64,000 bases of DNA from Alphaproteobacteria bacterium. GTDB lineage: Bacteria > Pseudomonadota > Alphaproteobacteria > Thalassobaculales > Thalassobaculaceae. The stretch covers positions 71,238 to 135,237 of the forward strand of contig JANSYC010000002.1 in assembly GCA_024742605.1 (NCBI GenBank), written 5' to 3'. Under the pieces are notes generated by a model. The model saw only the letters and a program-made list of their open reading frames with translations. It had not been told where the DNA came from and ran no database searches. Of the stretch, positions 27,924 to 38,579 are shown piece after piece. Numbering within the stretch: the stretch's first letter is position 1; every line of letters starts with the position of its first letter. Both the position numbers and the translations under genes were made by a program.

Positions 27924-29350
27924 GTGGCCTGCCTTCCGTTGACGGGCTCTGGTGTCCGAGCGGCCCGCAAATCCGCGTCCGAGCACCTGGGTCTCAACCA
28001 ATCCGGCACAGCCCGAGCGGCATACCGAACTCTAATGTCTCCGCCGATCCATGCGAACGGATCGGCCGTTGTCTCGCTAAGGTGGGGGAGCGTCATCGTA
28101 CCGTCAAGGTCGACGACTGCCGGTAAAGCGAGTCGAGCGGTTCCCGGCCAACCGGAGGCATCGGAATCGCGGGCGGTTCCATCCCGTTCTTTGGCCCGTA
28201 CGAAGGCTTTCCAAAGCTCCTGCCCGCATTCCCCCGCGACCCGAACGCACACCGCCTGACCTCTGCCGTTGAAGATCTCAAATCGTCCGTCCCAAAGCAC
28301 GGATCTTCCGGGCTCCAGGGTGATCTCATGGTCGATGGAGCGCCATTCCCGGGTCACGCGCAGACCACCGGTTCCATCGGATCGCGCCTTCAGGACCGCG
28401 AGCCGGCAGCCCCCGAGGGTCCGGACAGCGCCGGTTTTGGCCTCCGCCAGCCAGTCAACGGCCCGGTCCAGCCGCTGCCCGCGCGCCGGATAGATGCCGC
28501 CGCCGATCGTTTGCAGCAGTCCGGACAAGACCCGGCGGGCGACCGGTCTCGGCAGCTCACGGAAGCTCGCAAGGCCCAGCCAGGCATATCCGGTGGCGGA
28601 CAGGTGAACGCAGCCGGAAAGGCGCTCCGCCGTCAACCGATCCATCTCCCCGCGCGCCCGCCCCATGAGGTTTGCGAGCCGGCCCAGGCGCGCCGCGGTA
28701 ACCCCTGATGCACGCAAGGGTGCGGCCATTTCTCGCAATCTCCCGCGAGCGAAACGGAGGTCAAGGTTACTCGGATCCCGAAGAACCGAAACGCCCTCGG
28801 CGGCGGCATGGGCCTCCAAGACAGCCTTCGAGAGGGTCAGCAACGGCCGCAAAAGACGGATGCCGTGCAGGTGCGTCATCGGCGCCATCCCGGCCAGGCC
28901 GTCAGGCCCACTGTCCCGGTCGATCCGATGCAGAAGGGTCTCGGCCTGATCCTCAAGGTGGTGTGCCACCAACAGGGTGGTCCCGCCGAGGTCCTGGCAG
29001 GCCTCTGCCATCAGTCTATAGCGCGCGTCCCGCGCCGCCCGATGGACCCCTGTGGTCGGCTTTTCGCCATGCCACCGCAGGATGGTGCAGGAGCGTCCAC
29101 GCAGCCTGCACACAGCTTCGATCTGGGCGGCTTCGGCATCCGCCTCGGGCCGCAGTCCGTGGTTCACGTGGAGCGCCTGAAGGAGAACTCCACGGCGGCG
29201 ACACAGGTGATCGGCCACGAGAAAAAGCGCCATACTGTCCGGCCCGCCGGACAGGGCGACTGCGACAGGTGCTTTGTCCCAATCAGGTGCGATCCGGTCC
29301 AGGCAGGTCTCGACCGTCTCGATCAGCGGTGACGCAGATGCGTCAGGCAC
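27920..29350 (-). CDS. tilS: tRNA(Ile)-lysidine synthase
   Basis: TilS converts the wobble cytidine of the CAU-anticodon tRNA-Ile to lysidine with ATP. The N-type ATP pyrophosphatase loop is [11 protein letters not shown] at about residue 35, followed by the family block [30 protein letters not shown]. The C-terminal half (about 230-476) is more variable, as usual. The start is ambiguous: GTG 29350 is chosen, and a TTG at 29371 would extend it by seven residues. It overlaps cpoB at the front and ftsH at the end. Confidence 0.93.
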
Positions 29351-30350
29351 ACTGCAAGCGCTGCTTCTCAAGGAACAGTCGCCGCGTCAATTGGGTGCCC
29401 GCATTCGGGTAGTCGCTCTCCACCTTGGCGAGGGTGACACAGGCCTCCTGGGTCTTCCCGGCGCGCGCCAGAGACATCCCCAGCTTCAGAAGGCTGTCCG
29501 GCGCCTTGGGACTGTTCGGAAAATCCCGGTAGCCGTTCAGGAAAGCGACCGCGGCATCTTCGAAGCGCTCCCGGACATAATAGGTCTCACCCAGCCAGTA
29601 CTGGGCATTCCCTGCCAGGGGGTCGTCGCCGTATTCGGAAACGAACCTCTGAAAGGCGAGTTCGGCGCTGCCGAACTCCTTGCGGACCAACAGGTCGAAC
29701 GCCGCGTCGTAGAGCTGCTCCGGGGTTGCGCCTGCCGGGGGAAGAGACGCGGTTTGCCCGGACTCACCTCCAGCCGCCGGTGGGGTGAGCTGAAGCTGCG
29801 AATTGCTGATCGTTCCAAGGGTGCCGCGTCCGGAAGTGGCATCGGTCGATGCGGTGGACTGGCTGTCGGACGGGGGGGGAGACGCGTTGCCCTGCTGGCC
29901 TAGACCGGAGGCGGGCGGAGCGCCGCCTTCCAGGGCCCGCAACCGATAATCCGTGTCGGCTTGTAGCGTATCCAGGCGTTTCTGAACCTGGTTGGCGTGA
30001 TAGGTCGCCTCTTCCACCTTGCCGGTCAACTCGCGGATCTGGGTTTCCAGACGCTGCAGCCGCACTTCGATCCGCGCCAGTGCTGTTGGCGCCGCGTCAG
30101 CGGTACTCCCGACACCGGATGCGGCAGCGGCCGGTGGCGGGTTTCCGGCATAAACCGTCCGCTGCATATCGGTCATGGTGCGCTCGAGCCGATCCAGCCG
30201 GTCCGCCAGAACCGAGAGGTCCTGTGCCTGAACGGAGCCCGGGCCCGCCGCAAAAACGATCCCATATCCGAGGACGGCCAGCACAATCGCTGTCGGCCTC
30301 GGCAGCGCCCGGAACAGGTGACGGGTCAATCGGGGGGTAAGGTCCATCAT
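29343..30350 (-). CDS. cpoB: Cell division coordinator CpoB (YbgF)
   Basis: The protein of about 335 residues has a signal peptide ending before QAQDLSVLADRL, an N-terminal coiled coil (about 35-115), a Gly/Ser/Thr-rich linker and C-terminal TPR repeats (about 215-335: GATPEQLYDAAFDLLVRKEFGSAELAFQRF and similar). It works in the periplasm linking PBP1B with the Tol-Pal system at septation. Start ATG 30350, with a second ATG directly after, gives a clean signal peptide. A strong terminator lies between pal and this gene, so it may have its own promoter. Confidence 0.92.
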   Translation of the reverse strand: MMDLTPRLTRHLFRALPRPTAIVLAVLGYGIVFAAGPGSVQAQDLSVLADRLDRLERTMTDMQRTVYAGNPPPAAAASGVGSTADAAPTALARIEVRLQRLETQIRELTGKVEEATYHANQVQKRLDTLQADTDYRLRALEGGAPPASGLGQQGNASPPPSDSQSTASTDATSGRGTLGTISNSQLQLTPPAAGGESGQTASLPPAGATPEQLYDAAFDLLVRKEFGSAELAFQRFVSEYGDDPLAGNAQYWLGETYYVRERFEDAAVAFLNGYRDFPNSPKAPDSLLKLGMSLARAGKTQEACVTLAKVESDYPNAGTQLTRRLFLEKQRLQCA

Positions 30351-30447
30351 GCTGTGATCATCCCGTAAGGAAACGGCGGAATTGTGGCGAGCTTGGATCA
30401 AAACCGCACCATCCCCAAACCGAATTCGACCCGAAAGCACCGGGTCC

Positions 30448-30485
30448 GAAAAAGAAAACCGGCGGCCTGTCGAACGGGCCGCCGG
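30448..30485 (-). terminator. Intrinsic terminator after pal
   Basis: Read on the minus strand, a nine-pair GC stem (30459-30467 with 30477-30485) is followed by a T-rich run corresponding to 30448-30458. It lies 59 bases after the pal stop and would end most tolQRAB-pal transcripts before cpoB. Confidence 0.8.
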
Positions 30486-30543
30486 TCTGCAAAATCGTCA
30501 GATCAAACACGCCCGAGCCTGATCCAGGACGGGCGGAGATCCG

Positions 30544-31029
30544 TTAGCGGACGACCGAGATCGCCACCCGGTTCTGTGCCCATGCTTCTTCGTTCGAGCC
30601 AACCGCGATCGGACGCTCTTCACCGTAGGAAATGGTGGAGATCCGGCCTGGGTTGATCCCCAGCGACACAAGGTAGTCGCGCGCGGCGGACGCCCGACGC
30701 TCACCCAGAGCCAAGTTGTACTCGCGGGTGCCGCGCTCGTCAGCATGACCCTCGATGGTGACGGCCACATTCTGGTACTGCCGCAGCCAGAAGGCCTGCC
30801 GCTCCAGAACGGTCCGCTCCTCGGTGGTCAGGGTCGACTGGTCGAAGCCGAAGAACACCCGGTCGCCGACGTTGACCGCGAAGTCTTCCGCAGAGCCCGG
30901 GGTCGGACCCGCAGGAGTCGTGACGCTTGCGTTGCCGACATTGCCGGTGTTGGCACCGGAATCAGGAGCCGTTTCGCACGCGGCGAGAAGGGCGACGGCT
31001 GCGAAGACGCTCAGAAATTTCATGCGCAT
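30544..31029 (-). CDS. pal: Peptidoglycan-associated lipoprotein Pal
   Basis: Pal anchors the outer membrane to peptidoglycan and binds TolB. The 161-residue protein has a lipoprotein signal ending L-L-A-A-C (Cys about 18), a Gly/Thr/Pro linker and an OmpA-like peptidoglycan-binding domain (about 50-161) with VFFGFDQSTL, IEGHADERGTREYNLALGERRASAARDYL and GEERPI, where the conserved Asp and Arg contact meso-DAP. Lgt at 4706 supplies the lipid. GGAGGGATT precedes ATG 31029. Confidence 0.97.
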   Translation of the reverse strand: MRMKFLSVFAAVALLAACETAPDSGANTGNVGNASVTTPAGPTPGSAEDFAVNVGDRVFFGFDQSTLTTEERTVLERQAFWLRQYQNVAVTIEGHADERGTREYNLALGERRASAARDYLVSLGINPGRISTISYGEERPIAVGSNEEAWAQNRVAISVVR

Positions 31030-31167
31030 TTTGGATAATCCCTCCGGAAACTGTGTACTTCGGGCGTCCCGCCCCTACGAGGTTTCAGCCCGAACCTCCG
31101 GGTCTCCCGAGCTCTATCGGCCACGCGCAAGCGGACTGCTTGCGCTCCTGACCCGAGCAGCAACGTC

Positions 31168-31197
31168 CTTATACGTTGAGAAGCCCTATCTAATCAA
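31168..31197 (-). promoter_or_regulatory. Candidate sigma70 promoter for pal inside the tolB end
   Basis: On the minus strand a TTGATT box (31192-31197), an 18-base spacer and a TATAAG box (31168-31173) sit across the last codons and stop of tolB. Transcription would start near 31160, leaving a leader of about 130 bases before pal. This would let pal be made separately from the tolQRAB message. Confidence 0.55.
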
Positions 31198-32634
31198 GGG
31201 GCTCCATGCCGGGTCGGACGCGTCCAACGGCGTGACCACTTCGCGCTCATTATAGCCCGTAACATCGATCGAATGCAGCTTCGCTCCACCGCCCTGACCA
31301 TTGCGATCGGTAGGCTGTTCCTTGAAATAAATCAGAACCCGGCCGTTCGGAGACCAGCTCGGCCCTTCGACCGAAAAGCCTTCGGTGAGCAGTCTTTCGC
31401 CGGACCCGTCCGGGCGCATCACGCCGATTTGAAAACGGCCGCCGAAAATCCGGGTGAACGCGATCAGATCGCCCCGCGGCGACCAGACCGGCGTGGCATA
31501 GCGGCCGTCGCCGAAGCTGATCCGCTGCACGTTCGAGCCGTCCGCATTCATGGTGTACAATTGCTGGCTGCCGCCGCGGTCCGAGTTGAACACGACCCGT
31601 TGCGCATCCGGACTGAACGTCGCGGAGGTATCGATGGCCTGGGTGTCGGTCAGGCGCCGGACCTGCCGGGTCCGCAGATCCATCGTGTAGATGTCGGTCA
31701 CGCCGTTCCGGGCCATGCTCATGATGACCTTGTTGCCGTCCGGCGAGAAGCGGGGCGCGAAGGTCATGCCGGGGAAGTCGCCCAGAACCTCCTGCTGACC
31801 GGTGTCCAGGTTGAAGATGTAGACCCGCGGCCGGTTGTTGTAATAGGCCAGATACGTGATTTCCTGCAGCGTCGGCGAGAACCGGGGCGTCAGCACCAGC
31901 GTGTTTCCGTCGGTCAGGAACTTATGATTGGCGCCGTCCTGGTCCATGATCGCGAGCTGCTTGCGGCGGCGGTTCGCCGGGCCGCTCTCGGCGATGTAGA
32001 CGATCCGGGTATCGAAATAGCCGTCCTCGCCGGTGATCCGCTTGTAGATCATGTCGGAGATGATGTGGGCCGCCCGCCGGATCGATTCGGGGATCGCGGT
32101 CAGGGCGGTGCCGGCCATGTACTGCTCGCCGAACACATCCCAGAGCCGGTACTCGATCCGATACTGCCCGTCGCCCAGCGTCGAGACCCGGCCGTGGACC
32201 AGGGCCTGGGCGTTGATGATCCGCCAATCGCCGAACCGCGGCACCCCGTCGAAGACGATGTCGGTCTGCACGAAGGCCGCCTGGTCGATCATCTTGAACA
32301 GCCCGGAGCGTTCCAGATTTGCGCGGATAATCCCGGAGACCTCGGTGCCGATCTTCGTGGTCTCGGACTCGGCGCCCTTGAAATCCTCGATCGCCACCGG
32401 CAGCGGATCGACCCGACCCTGGGTGATGTCGATCCGCAATTCCGCCTTCGCGGGACCGACGGCGCCCAGACCCGCCAGCGCGCCGATGACGGCGCCGCCT
32501 CCGGCAAGCCGCGCGAACATCCGCCGCGAGACCTCCGGGCGCACGCGCTCGGCGGCGACAACGGGGGCGAAGACGGGAAGCGGCTCGGCGACGTCTTCCG
32601 AGCCGAGTTTCACAGAACGGGTCAGATCGGTCAT
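31186..32634 (-). CDS. tolB: Tol-Pal system protein TolB, with Tat-like signal
   Basis: TolB is the periplasmic beta-propeller that links TolA and Pal. The 482-residue protein has an N-terminal TolB domain and six WD40-like/PD40 blades (from about 210) with repeated [14 protein letters not shown] and [10 protein letters not shown] motifs. The N-terminus is unusual: about 35 polar residues, then S-R-R-M-F-A, a hydrophobic core and A-K-A before ELRID, which fits a Tat twin-arginine signal instead of a plain Sec signal. It overlaps tolA by four bases. Confidence 0.95.
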   Translation of the reverse strand: MTDLTRSVKLGSEDVAEPLPVFAPVVAAERVRPEVSRRMFARLAGGGAVIGALAGLGAVGPAKAELRIDITQGRVDPLPVAIEDFKGAESETTKIGTEVSGIIRANLERSGLFKMIDQAAFVQTDIVFDGVPRFGDWRIINAQALVHGRVSTLGDGQYRIEYRLWDVFGEQYMAGTALTAIPESIRRAAHIISDMIYKRITGEDGYFDTRIVYIAESGPANRRRKQLAIMDQDGANHKFLTDGNTLVLTPRFSPTLQEITYLAYYNNRPRVYIFNLDTGQQEVLGDFPGMTFAPRFSPDGNKVIMSMARNGVTDIYTMDLRTRQVRRLTDTQAIDTSATFSPDAQRVVFNSDRGGSQQLYTMNADGSNVQRISFGDGRYATPVWSPRGDLIAFTRIFGGRFQIGVMRPDGSGERLLTEGFSVEGPSWSPNGRVLIYFKEQPTDRNGQGGGAKLHSIDVTGYNEREVVTPLDASDPAWSPLIR

Positions 32635-33770
32635 GACAGCATGTCCCTAGGGTTGAACGTGATCACGAAGGACTTCCAGGTCTCGTACTTGTCGACCGGA
32701 AGATTGAGCGGCGAGCAGCGCGGATTGCGCAGGGCCCGGACGGCCGCCTCGGCGGCGGCGCGGAAGTGGGGCTCCCCCATCCGAGACTGATCGAGAATTT
32801 CGGTGTTCGAGACCGTGCGGTCCGGCCGCATCCGGACCCGGATCTCGACGATCAGCTCCTCGGCGTTCTTCGCACCGGCCGGCACCAGCCAGCAGCCCGA
32901 GATCTGCTGCCGGATCGCATCCAGCTCCGAGACCGAGAGCGGCCGGTCCGGATTGGACGGCGCCAGCTGCCGCTGGGCATTGGCCGCCTGCTGCTGTGGC
33001 TTCGGTTCGACCTCGGTCGGCCGCGGCTTGTTCTCGAAATTCGCGACCGTGTTGAGGATGCTGGCGAACGGATCCTCCGGCTCCTTCTTCTTCGGCGGCT
33101 CCGGCGTCTGCGCCACCTGAGGACGCGGCGGCGGGGTCGGACGCATGGTCGGAACCGGCGGGGCCTCGGCCGGCTGCGCCTCCGCCACTTCGGGCTTGGG
33201 AGCTTCCACCGTCTCGGGCTCCGCGACCTCCGGCTTCGGTGCCTCGACCGGCTCCGGTTTCGCGATCTCCGGCTCCGGCGGCTTGGGCGCCAGCGGTTCG
33301 GGGATCGGAACCGGTGCCGCCTCGGTGGCCGGTGCCACCTCCGGCGGCGGCGCGCTGGCCACCGTCTCCGGCGGTGTCGCGGCCGGTTCGGGGGTTTTCG
33401 GCTGCGCGATCTCGGGGGGTGGCGGCGGTGCCTGCTCGGCCGGTGCCGGCGGGGTCGAGACAGCGGGCGTCGGCTCGGTGGGAGCCGGCGGCTGCGGACG
33501 CGCGCTGGGCGGCGGCGGAGGTGGCGGCGGCGGGGTCGGACGCTCCGGAACGTCCGGCGCCGACGCGGTCTCGACCGGCGTCTCGCTCGGCTTCAGGGTC
33601 TCCGATGGAGGCGGCGCATTGGTCACCTCGGCGATCGTCATCACCTCGACCACCACCAGACGGGTGGCGATCTCGCGATCCTTCGCGAAAAACGGCAGTC
33701 CGTACACGGCGAGCAGGATCAGCGCCGCGTGCAGGATAACCGAAAAGGTGAGGGCGAAAGGTCTTGTCAT
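32631..33770 (-). CDS. tolA: TolA-type envelope-spanning protein
   Basis: The 379-residue protein has one N-terminal helix (about 7-27) for contact with TolQ and TolR, a long central region made almost entirely of Pro, Glu, Ala, Lys and Thr (about 55-230, with runs such as [10 protein letters not shown]), and a TonB/TolA C-terminal domain (about 285-379) with [19 protein letters not shown] and the C-terminal FNPRDML. Alphaproteobacterial TolA often has this low-complexity domain II. It lies 39 bases after tolR and overlaps tolB. Confidence 0.95.
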   Translation of the reverse strand: MTRPFALTFSVILHAALILLAVYGLPFFAKDREIATRLVVVEVMTIAEVTNAPPPSETLKPSETPVETASAPDVPERPTPPPPPPPPPSARPQPPAPTEPTPAVSTPPAPAEQAPPPPPEIAQPKTPEPAATPPETVASAPPPEVAPATEAAPVPIPEPLAPKPPEPEIAKPEPVEAPKPEVAEPETVEAPKPEVAEAQPAEAPPVPTMRPTPPPRPQVAQTPEPPKKKEPEDPFASILNTVANFENKPRPTEVEPKPQQQAANAQRQLAPSNPDRPLSVSELDAIRQQISGCWLVPAGAKNAEELIVEIRVRMRPDRTVSNTEILDQSRMGEPHFRAAAEAAVRALRNPRCSPLNLPVDKYETWKSFVITFNPRDMLS

Positions 33771-33809
33771 GATCGATCTGATCGACGGTCCAAATCAGTT
33801 GATGATGGT

Positions 33810-34268
33810 CTATTGCGTCGTCGTATCGGACGGTGCCCGGGCCGGGTCCGGCAGTTCCGCCAGCAGGGCGACCTTGGTGAAGCCGGCCGCGCTGACCATT
33901 CCCATCACCGTCATCACCTCGCCATAGGCGATCGCCTTGTCACCCCGCACGAAGATCCGGGTGTCGGGTCTCTCACCGGTGATGGCGGTCAGCTTGGCGA
34001 CCAGACTCTCCCGCTCGATCGGGCTCTCCTGCAGCCAGACCGTTCCGTCGGCGCGGACGGTCACCACCAGGGGCTCGACCTCGTCGGTCAGCTGAGCCGC
34101 CTGGGTCTTGGGCAGATCGACCGGCACCCCGACCGTCAACAGCGGGGCCGTGACCATGAACACGATCAGCAGCACCAGCATGACGTCGACGAACGGGGTC
34201 ACATTGATCTCGGACAGCGGCGCGTACCGTCTGGCGTTCGCGCGTCGGTTCAGCAGCGGACCGGCCAT
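33810..34268 (-). CDS. tolR: Tol-Pal system protein TolR
   Basis: The 152-residue ExbD/TolR family protein has one transmembrane helix (about 24-45, INVTPFVDVMLVLLIVFMVTAP, with the essential proton-path Asp at about 28) and a periplasmic domain that binds peptidoglycan. Three bases separate it from the tolQ stop. Function is in the TolQR proton-driven motor of the inner membrane. Confidence 0.96.
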   Translation of the reverse strand: MAGPLLNRRANARRYAPLSEINVTPFVDVMLVLLIVFMVTAPLLTVGVPVDLPKTQAAQLTDEVEPLVVTVRADGTVWLQESPIERESLVAKLTAITGERPDTRIFVRGDKAIAYGEVMTVMGMVSAAGFTKVALLAELPDPARAPSDTTTQ

Positions 34269-34271
34269 GGC

Positions 34272-35006
34272 TTATTGCCCCTCGTCCAACTGGCGCGACA
34301 GGATCGAGCCGAACTCCGAGGAGAAGGCCTCCAGCCGGGCCGCGTATTTGCCGATATCGGACGAGATCTTGTTGTAGAAGATCACCGCCGGGATCGCCGC
34401 CACCAGACCGAGTGCCGTCGCGAACAGGGCCTCGGCGATGCCGGGGGCCACCACCGCGAGGCTGGTGTTCTTCGAGGCCGCGATCGACTGGAAGCTGTTC
34501 ATGATGCCCCAGACCGTTCCGAACAATCCCACGAACGGCGCGGTCGAGCCGACCGATGCGAGGAAGGTCATCCGCTTTTCCAGCGCCTCCATCTCCCGCA
34601 TGATCGTCAGGCCCATGACCTGCTCGACCCGTTGCCGAACGCTGGCCCGGAACTCGTTGCCCTTGGCGGTCAGACCGCGTGCCGTGGACCGCCGCCATTC
34701 GCGCATGGCCGAGGAGAACACCGCCGACATCGGATCGTTCGGCTGATCCCCCATCTTGTCGTACAGATCCTCGAGCGAGCCGCCGGACCAGAACCGATCC
34801 TCGAAGTCGCTGGCGCGCGCGCGGAGCTGACGGACTTTGATGAGCTTCTCGAAGATGATCGCCCAGCACCAGATCGACGCCAGGACCAGCATGATCATCA
34901 CCGCCTTAACCAGCGGATCCGCCAGCAGGAAAAGCCCGACGATGCTGAGATCCGCGCTGGCGCCCAGACCGGCGTCAAGACCCGGCGTTACAAGGGTTTG
35001 ATCCAT
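34272..35006 (-). CDS. tolQ: Tol-Pal system protein TolQ
   Basis: The 244-residue MotA/TolQ/ExbB-family protein has three transmembrane helices: one near the N-terminus (about 20-45) and two near the C-terminus (PFVGLFGTVWGIMNSFQSI and LATALGLVAAIPAVIFYN-like), with a large cytoplasmic loop. Start ATG 35006 follows GGGGA and is 19 bases after the ybgC stop; the longer upstream frame lacks a family match. Confidence 0.95.
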   Translation of the reverse strand: MDQTLVTPGLDAGLGASADLSIVGLFLLADPLVKAVMIMLVLASIWCWAIIFEKLIKVRQLRARASDFEDRFWSGGSLEDLYDKMGDQPNDPMSAVFSSAMREWRRSTARGLTAKGNEFRASVRQRVEQVMGLTIMREMEALEKRMTFLASVGSTAPFVGLFGTVWGIMNSFQSIAASKNTSLAVVAPGIAEALFATALGLVAAIPAVIFYNKISSDIGKYAARLEAFSSEFGSILSRQLDEGQ

Positions 35007-35025
35007 TCCCGTCCCCGTTTGGTTG

Positions 35026-35517
35026 CTAGAACTTGTCCGTTTCGGCCGCCATCCCGGCCGTGCCGGCCAGGCGGTCGCGTATATCGCGCGGCAGCCGCCG
35101 CGGACGCCCTTCGGCATCCACCAGCGCCACCACCAGATCCAATGTCACCAGCGGCCCGGCGTCACCCGCCTTGCCGACTTCCTGAAAGATCTCGATCGCG
35201 GCACCCCGCACCGCGCGCAGATCGCAGCTGACATCCAGGCGATCGTCGAGGCGGGCCGGTGCGAGATAGTCGACCGTGCAGCGGCGCACCACGAAGCCCA
35301 GCCCGTGCCGGTCCCGCATGTCGGATTGGTCGATCCCGGCGGCCCGCAGCATCTCCGTGCGCGCACGTTCGGCGAACTTCAGGTAGTTGGCGTGATAGAC
35401 GATGCCGCCCGCATCGGTGTCCTCGTAGTACACCCGGACCGGGAACACGAAAGGGGACAGCACGGATCGGCTCGAACCGGCTGCGGTGCGGGTGACGTCC
35501 AAACCGGCTTCAGGCAT
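35026..35517 (-). CDS. ybgC: Tol-Pal-associated acyl-CoA thioesterase YbgC
   Basis: The 163-residue hotdog-fold protein has the 4-hydroxybenzoyl-CoA thioesterase motif [25 protein letters not shown], in which the Asp is catalytic. YbgC acts on short-chain or phospholipid-related acyl-CoAs and is the usual first gene of the tol cluster. ATG 35517 lies eight bases inside ruvB; longer starts would overlap ruvB further. GGA lies upstream. Confidence 0.94.
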   Translation of the reverse strand: MPEAGLDVTRTAAGSSRSVLSPFVFPVRVYYEDTDAGGIVYHANYLKFAERARTEMLRAAGIDQSDMRDRHGLGFVVRRCTVDYLAPARLDDRLDVSCDLRAVRGAAIEIFQEVGKAGDAGPLVTLDLVVALVDAEGRPRRLPRDIRDRLAGTAGMAAETDKF

Positions 35518-36580
35518 CGTCGGACTCGCCATTTGCCAGAAGGTCGAACTGCTCACGAAAGTCCTTCGGAGGATTCAGGCCCAGATAGCGCCATCCACCG
35601 TGGGACAGGACCCGGCCCCTTGGCGTGCGCTGGATCAGGCCCTGCTGCATCAAGTAGGGCTCGATCACCTCTTCGATCACATCGCGCTGTTCGCCGAGTG
35701 CCGCGCCCAGCGTCTCCGCACCGACCGGTCCGCCATTGTAGTTCTCGGCGATGCAACCGAGATAGCGGCGGTCCATGCTGTCGAGGCCGCGCGCGTCGAC
35801 CTCAAGCCGGGTCAGAGCCGCATCTGCGATCACCGCGTCAACCATGGTCTTACCGGCGACCGAGGCGAAGTCCCGCACACGCCGCAGCAGGCGTCCGGCC
35901 ACCCGGGGGGTGCCGCGGGCGCGCTTGGCGATCTCGGCTGCGCCGTCCGGGGTCAGCCCGAAATTCAGCAGGCTGGCCCCGCGGGCCACGATGCCGCTCA
36001 GTTCTTCGGCGGAATAGAACTGGAGCCGCAGGGGAATTCCGAACCGTTCCCGCAACGGCGTGGTGATCAGACCCGACCGCGTCGTCGCCGCGACCAAGGT
36101 GAACGGCGACAGATCGATCCGGATCGATCGTGCCGCTGGTCCTTCGCCGATGATCAGGTCCAATTGAAAGTCCTCCATGGCAGGATAGAGCACTTCCTCT
36201 ACGGCAGGATTAAGGCGGTGAATTTCGTCGATGAACAGAACGTCGCGCGGCTGAAGGTTGGTCAGGAGCGCCGCCAGATCCCCGGCCTTGGCGATCACCG
36301 GGCCGGAGGTGGCGCGGAAGTTCACGCCCAGCTCCCGGGCGACGATCTGGGCCAGGGTCGTCTTGCCCAGACCCGGCGGGCCGAACAGCAGCACATGGTC
36401 CAGAGCCTCGCTCCGCCCGCGCGCCGCATCGATGAAAACCTTCAGGTTTTCGCGGACCTGTTTCTGACCGGTGAAGTCGTCCAGCGTCTGCGGACGAAGC
36501 GACGTGTCCTGTACGTCTCCCGGCAGCGGCTCGCCATCGACCAAACGGTCGTCGATCTCGTCACCGTCCTCGAAACTCAC
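35510..36580 (-). CDS. ruvB: Holliday junction branch migration helicase RuvB
   Basis: The 356-residue AAA+ motor has the Walker A loop [18 protein letters not shown], Walker [17 protein letters not shown] and the C-terminal winged helix with [26 protein letters not shown]. It drives branch migration with RuvA. It begins with GTG 36580, overlapping the ruvA stop (GTGA), and the end overlaps ybgC. RuvC-RuvA-RuvB order is as in most bacteria. Confidence 0.98.
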   Translation of the reverse strand: MSFEDGDEIDDRLVDGEPLPGDVQDTSLRPQTLDDFTGQKQVRENLKVFIDAARGRSEALDHVLLFGPPGLGKTTLAQIVARELGVNFRATSGPVIAKAGDLAALLTNLQPRDVLFIDEIHRLNPAVEEVLYPAMEDFQLDLIIGEGPAARSIRIDLSPFTLVAATTRSGLITTPLRERFGIPLRLQFYSAEELSGIVARGASLLNFGLTPDGAAEIAKRARGTPRVAGRLLRRVRDFASVAGKTMVDAVIADAALTRLEVDARGLDSMDRRYLGCIAENYNGGPVGAETLGAALGEQRDVIEEVIEPYLMQQGLIQRTPRGRVLSHGGWRYLGLNPPKDFREQFDLLANGESDDA

Positions 36581-37194
36581 GCCGCCAACTCCTTCAGACC
36601 CAGCGTGATCAGCTTATCGAGCGACCGGGCCTCCCCCAGAGCCTTGGCGGCCACCTGAACCGCCCCATGCGCCTCGGTGCGCCCGTATCCCAGGTTGACC
36701 AGGGCCGAGATCGCATCCGAGACCATGTCGTCGCCCGGCAGGACCGAGGCCGCCGCCGAGGCCGGAGCGTCGGCACCAAGTCCCAGCGCCACGTTCGCGG
36801 TCTTGTCCTTCAATTCGTTGACCATGCGGGTCGCCAGTTTCGGGCCGACCCCGTCGGCGCGGGTCAAGGGCACCCGGTCCTGGGCCGCGATGGCATTGAA
36901 GATCTCATCCGGCGCCAGCACCGACAGAATGGACAGCGCGTGCTTGGCGCCGACCCCCTGCACGGTCTGAAGCATCTTGAAAACCGCCTTCTCGGCCGGG
37001 CTGGCAAAGCCGAACAGGTGAATATGATCCTCGCGCACATGGGTCTCGACCTGAACCGAAACCGTGCCGCCGATCGCTCCGAGCGCCGTCAGGGTCTTGG
37101 CCGAGCAGAACACCAGGTAGCCGACGCCCCCCACGTCAATCACGGCCGAACCGCTCTCGATCGCGGCGAGAATGCCTCTCAGCCGCGCGATCAT
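36577..37194 (-). CDS. ruvA: Holliday junction DNA-binding protein RuvA
   Basis: The 205-residue protein begins MIARLRGIL and has the OB-fold domain I, the helix-hairpin-helix pair in domain II ([32 protein letters not shown]) and the RuvB-binding domain III at about 155-205. It overlaps ruvC by four bases at the start and ruvB by four at the end. Confidence 0.97.
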   Translation of the reverse strand: MIARLRGILAAIESGSAVIDVGGVGYLVFCSAKTLTALGAIGGTVSVQVETHVREDHIHLFGFASPAEKAVFKMLQTVQGVGAKHALSILSVLAPDEIFNAIAAQDRVPLTRADGVGPKLATRMVNELKDKTANVALGLGADAPASAAASVLPGDDMVSDAISALVNLGYGRTEAHGAVQVAAKALGEARSLDKLITLGLKELAA

Positions 37195-37787
37195 GACACG
37201 CCCCCCGCCTTTTCCTTGGCGAGCGCCGCCATCACCGCCGCCTGCAGGCCGGCCGGCATCTGGCCGACCGAGCCCTTGCGCCGGGCGTCGCCGCCCGCGT
37301 CGGCCCCGTAGGCCGCACGGGAGCCGACATAATGGGCATGGCAGACCGCCACCGCGAGGGCATCGGCCGCGTCCGGGCCCTTGATCTTCGCACCGGGCAG
37401 CAGGGTCGCGATCATCGACTGAACCTGCTCCTTGGCCGCGTTCCCGGTGCCCACCACCGCCTTCTTCACCCGCTTGGGCGCGTATTCGGCCACATGCAGA
37501 CCGGCCTTGGCGGGCGCCAGCAGCACCACGCCCCGCGCCAAGCCGAGCTTCAGAGTGGATTCCGGGTTCCGGTTCACGAAGGTTTCCTCGACCGCCGCCT
37601 CATCCGGTCGGAATTCCGCGATCAGGTCCTGGATCGCGTCGTACAACTGGACCAAACGGGTGGCGATCGCCGCCTCTCCATCGGAATGCACGGTTCCGTC
37701 GGCGATATGCTTCAGCCGCACACCGTCGGTCTCAATCACCCCCCAGCCGGTGTTCCGCAATCCGGGGTCGAGGCCAATCAAACGCAT
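37191..37787 (-). CDS. ruvC: Holliday junction resolvase RuvC
   Basis: The 198-residue endonuclease has the RNase H-like catalytic acids: Asp7 in [13 protein letters not shown], a Glu in [11 protein letters not shown] and the C-terminal pair near [14 protein letters not shown]. The C-terminal 30 residues past the catalytic block, containing Ala/Gly/Arg, are longer than in E. coli. It starts the ruvC-ruvA-ruvB run, 42 bases downstream of the YebC gene. Confidence 0.97.
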   Translation of the reverse strand: MRLIGLDPGLRNTGWGVIETDGVRLKHIADGTVHSDGEAAIATRLVQLYDAIQDLIAEFRPDEAAVEETFVNRNPESTLKLGLARGVVLLAPAKAGLHVAEYAPKRVKKAVVGTGNAAKEQVQSMIATLLPGAKIKGPDAADALAVAVCHAHYVGSRAAYGADAGGDARRKGSVGQMPAGLQAAVMAALAKEKAGGVS

Positions 37788-37829
37788 GCTTCCTCCCCAA
37801 ACCGTCGCACCGAGCCGGACACGGCCCCG

Positions 37830-38579
37830 TCAGGCGGTCAGTTTCTCCATGATCGCGTCCGAGATCTCGAAATTCGCCGAGACCTGCTGCACGTCGTCAT
37901 TCTCTTCCAGCACATCCATGAGCTTCAGCAGCGTACCCGCCTGGTCCTCGTCGACCTCGATGGTATTGGTCGGCTTCCAGGTCAGGCCCGAGGATTGCGG
38001 CTCTCCCAGGGAACTCTCCAGCGCCTCGCGGACGGTGTTGAAATCCTCGACCGCGCAGGTGATCTCGTGCTCCTCCTCGCCCGATTCGGCATTCTCGGCA
38101 CCGGCTTCGATCGCCGCCTCCAGCACATCGTCCGCATTGCCGACCGAGACCGGGAAGATCAGCTGACCGACCCGGTTGAACATGAAGGACACCGCCCCGG
38201 TCTCGGCCAGGTTGCCGCCGTGCTTGGCGAAGGCCGCCCGCACTTCGGATGCGGTCCGGTTGCGGTTGTCGGTGAAGGCGTCGACGATCATCGCCACGCC
38301 GCCCGGGCCGTAGCCTTCGTATCGCACGTCCTCGTAATTGCTGTCGTCGCCCCCGCCCGCGCCCTTCTTGATGGCGCGCTCGATGTTGTCCTTCGGCATG
38401 TTCTCCTTGCGCGCGGCGATGATCGCGGACCGCAGCGCCGGGTTCGATCCCGGATCCTCGCCGCCCATCTTCGCCGCCACCTGAAGCTCGCGCGTCAAAC
38501 GGGTGAAGACCTTGGCGCGCTTCTTATCCTGCGCGCCCTTGCGGTACATGATGTTCTTGAATTGTGAATGCCCAGCCAT
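37830..38579 (-). CDS. yebC: YebC/PmpR family transcriptional regulator or ribosome-associated factor
   Basis: The 249-residue protein begins [25 protein letters not shown] and contains the [19 protein letters not shown]-type block and [20 protein letters not shown], all diagnostic of the family. Members were called regulators (PmpR) and more recently linked to relief of ribosome stalling at prolines. The start ATG 38579 agrees exactly with the conserved N-terminus. Position beside ruvC is conserved in proteobacteria. Confidence 0.95.
   Translation of the reverse strand: MAGHSQFKNIMYRKGAQDKKRAKVFTRLTRELQVAAKMGGEDPGSNPALRSAIIAARKENMPKDNIERAIKKGAGGGDDSNYEDVRYEGYGPGGVAMIVDAFTDNRNRTASEVRAAFAKHGGNLAETGAVSFMFNRVGQLIFPVSVGNADDVLEAAIEAGAENAESGEEEHEITCAVEDFNTVREALESSLGEPQSSGLTWKPTNTIEVDEDQAGTLLKLMDVLEENDDVQQVSANFEISDAIMEKLTA

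Noticed and set aside
31273-32790. Plus-strand frame of about 505 codons opposite tolB
   Set aside because: It is a shadow of tolB, with composition typical of the opposite strand of GC-rich genes; TolB has clear propeller repeats.
33145-33927. Gly/Ala/Ser-rich plus-strand frame resembling PE-PGRS or antifreeze repeats
   Set aside because: It is the antisense of the tolA Pro/Ala domain and starts without a ribosome-binding site.
32766-35231. Plus-strand frame of about 820 codons opposite tolA, tolR and tolQ
   Set aside because: It is Arg/Gly/His-rich low complexity caused by the reversed Pro/Ala-rich tolA; it has no domain and spans several real genes.
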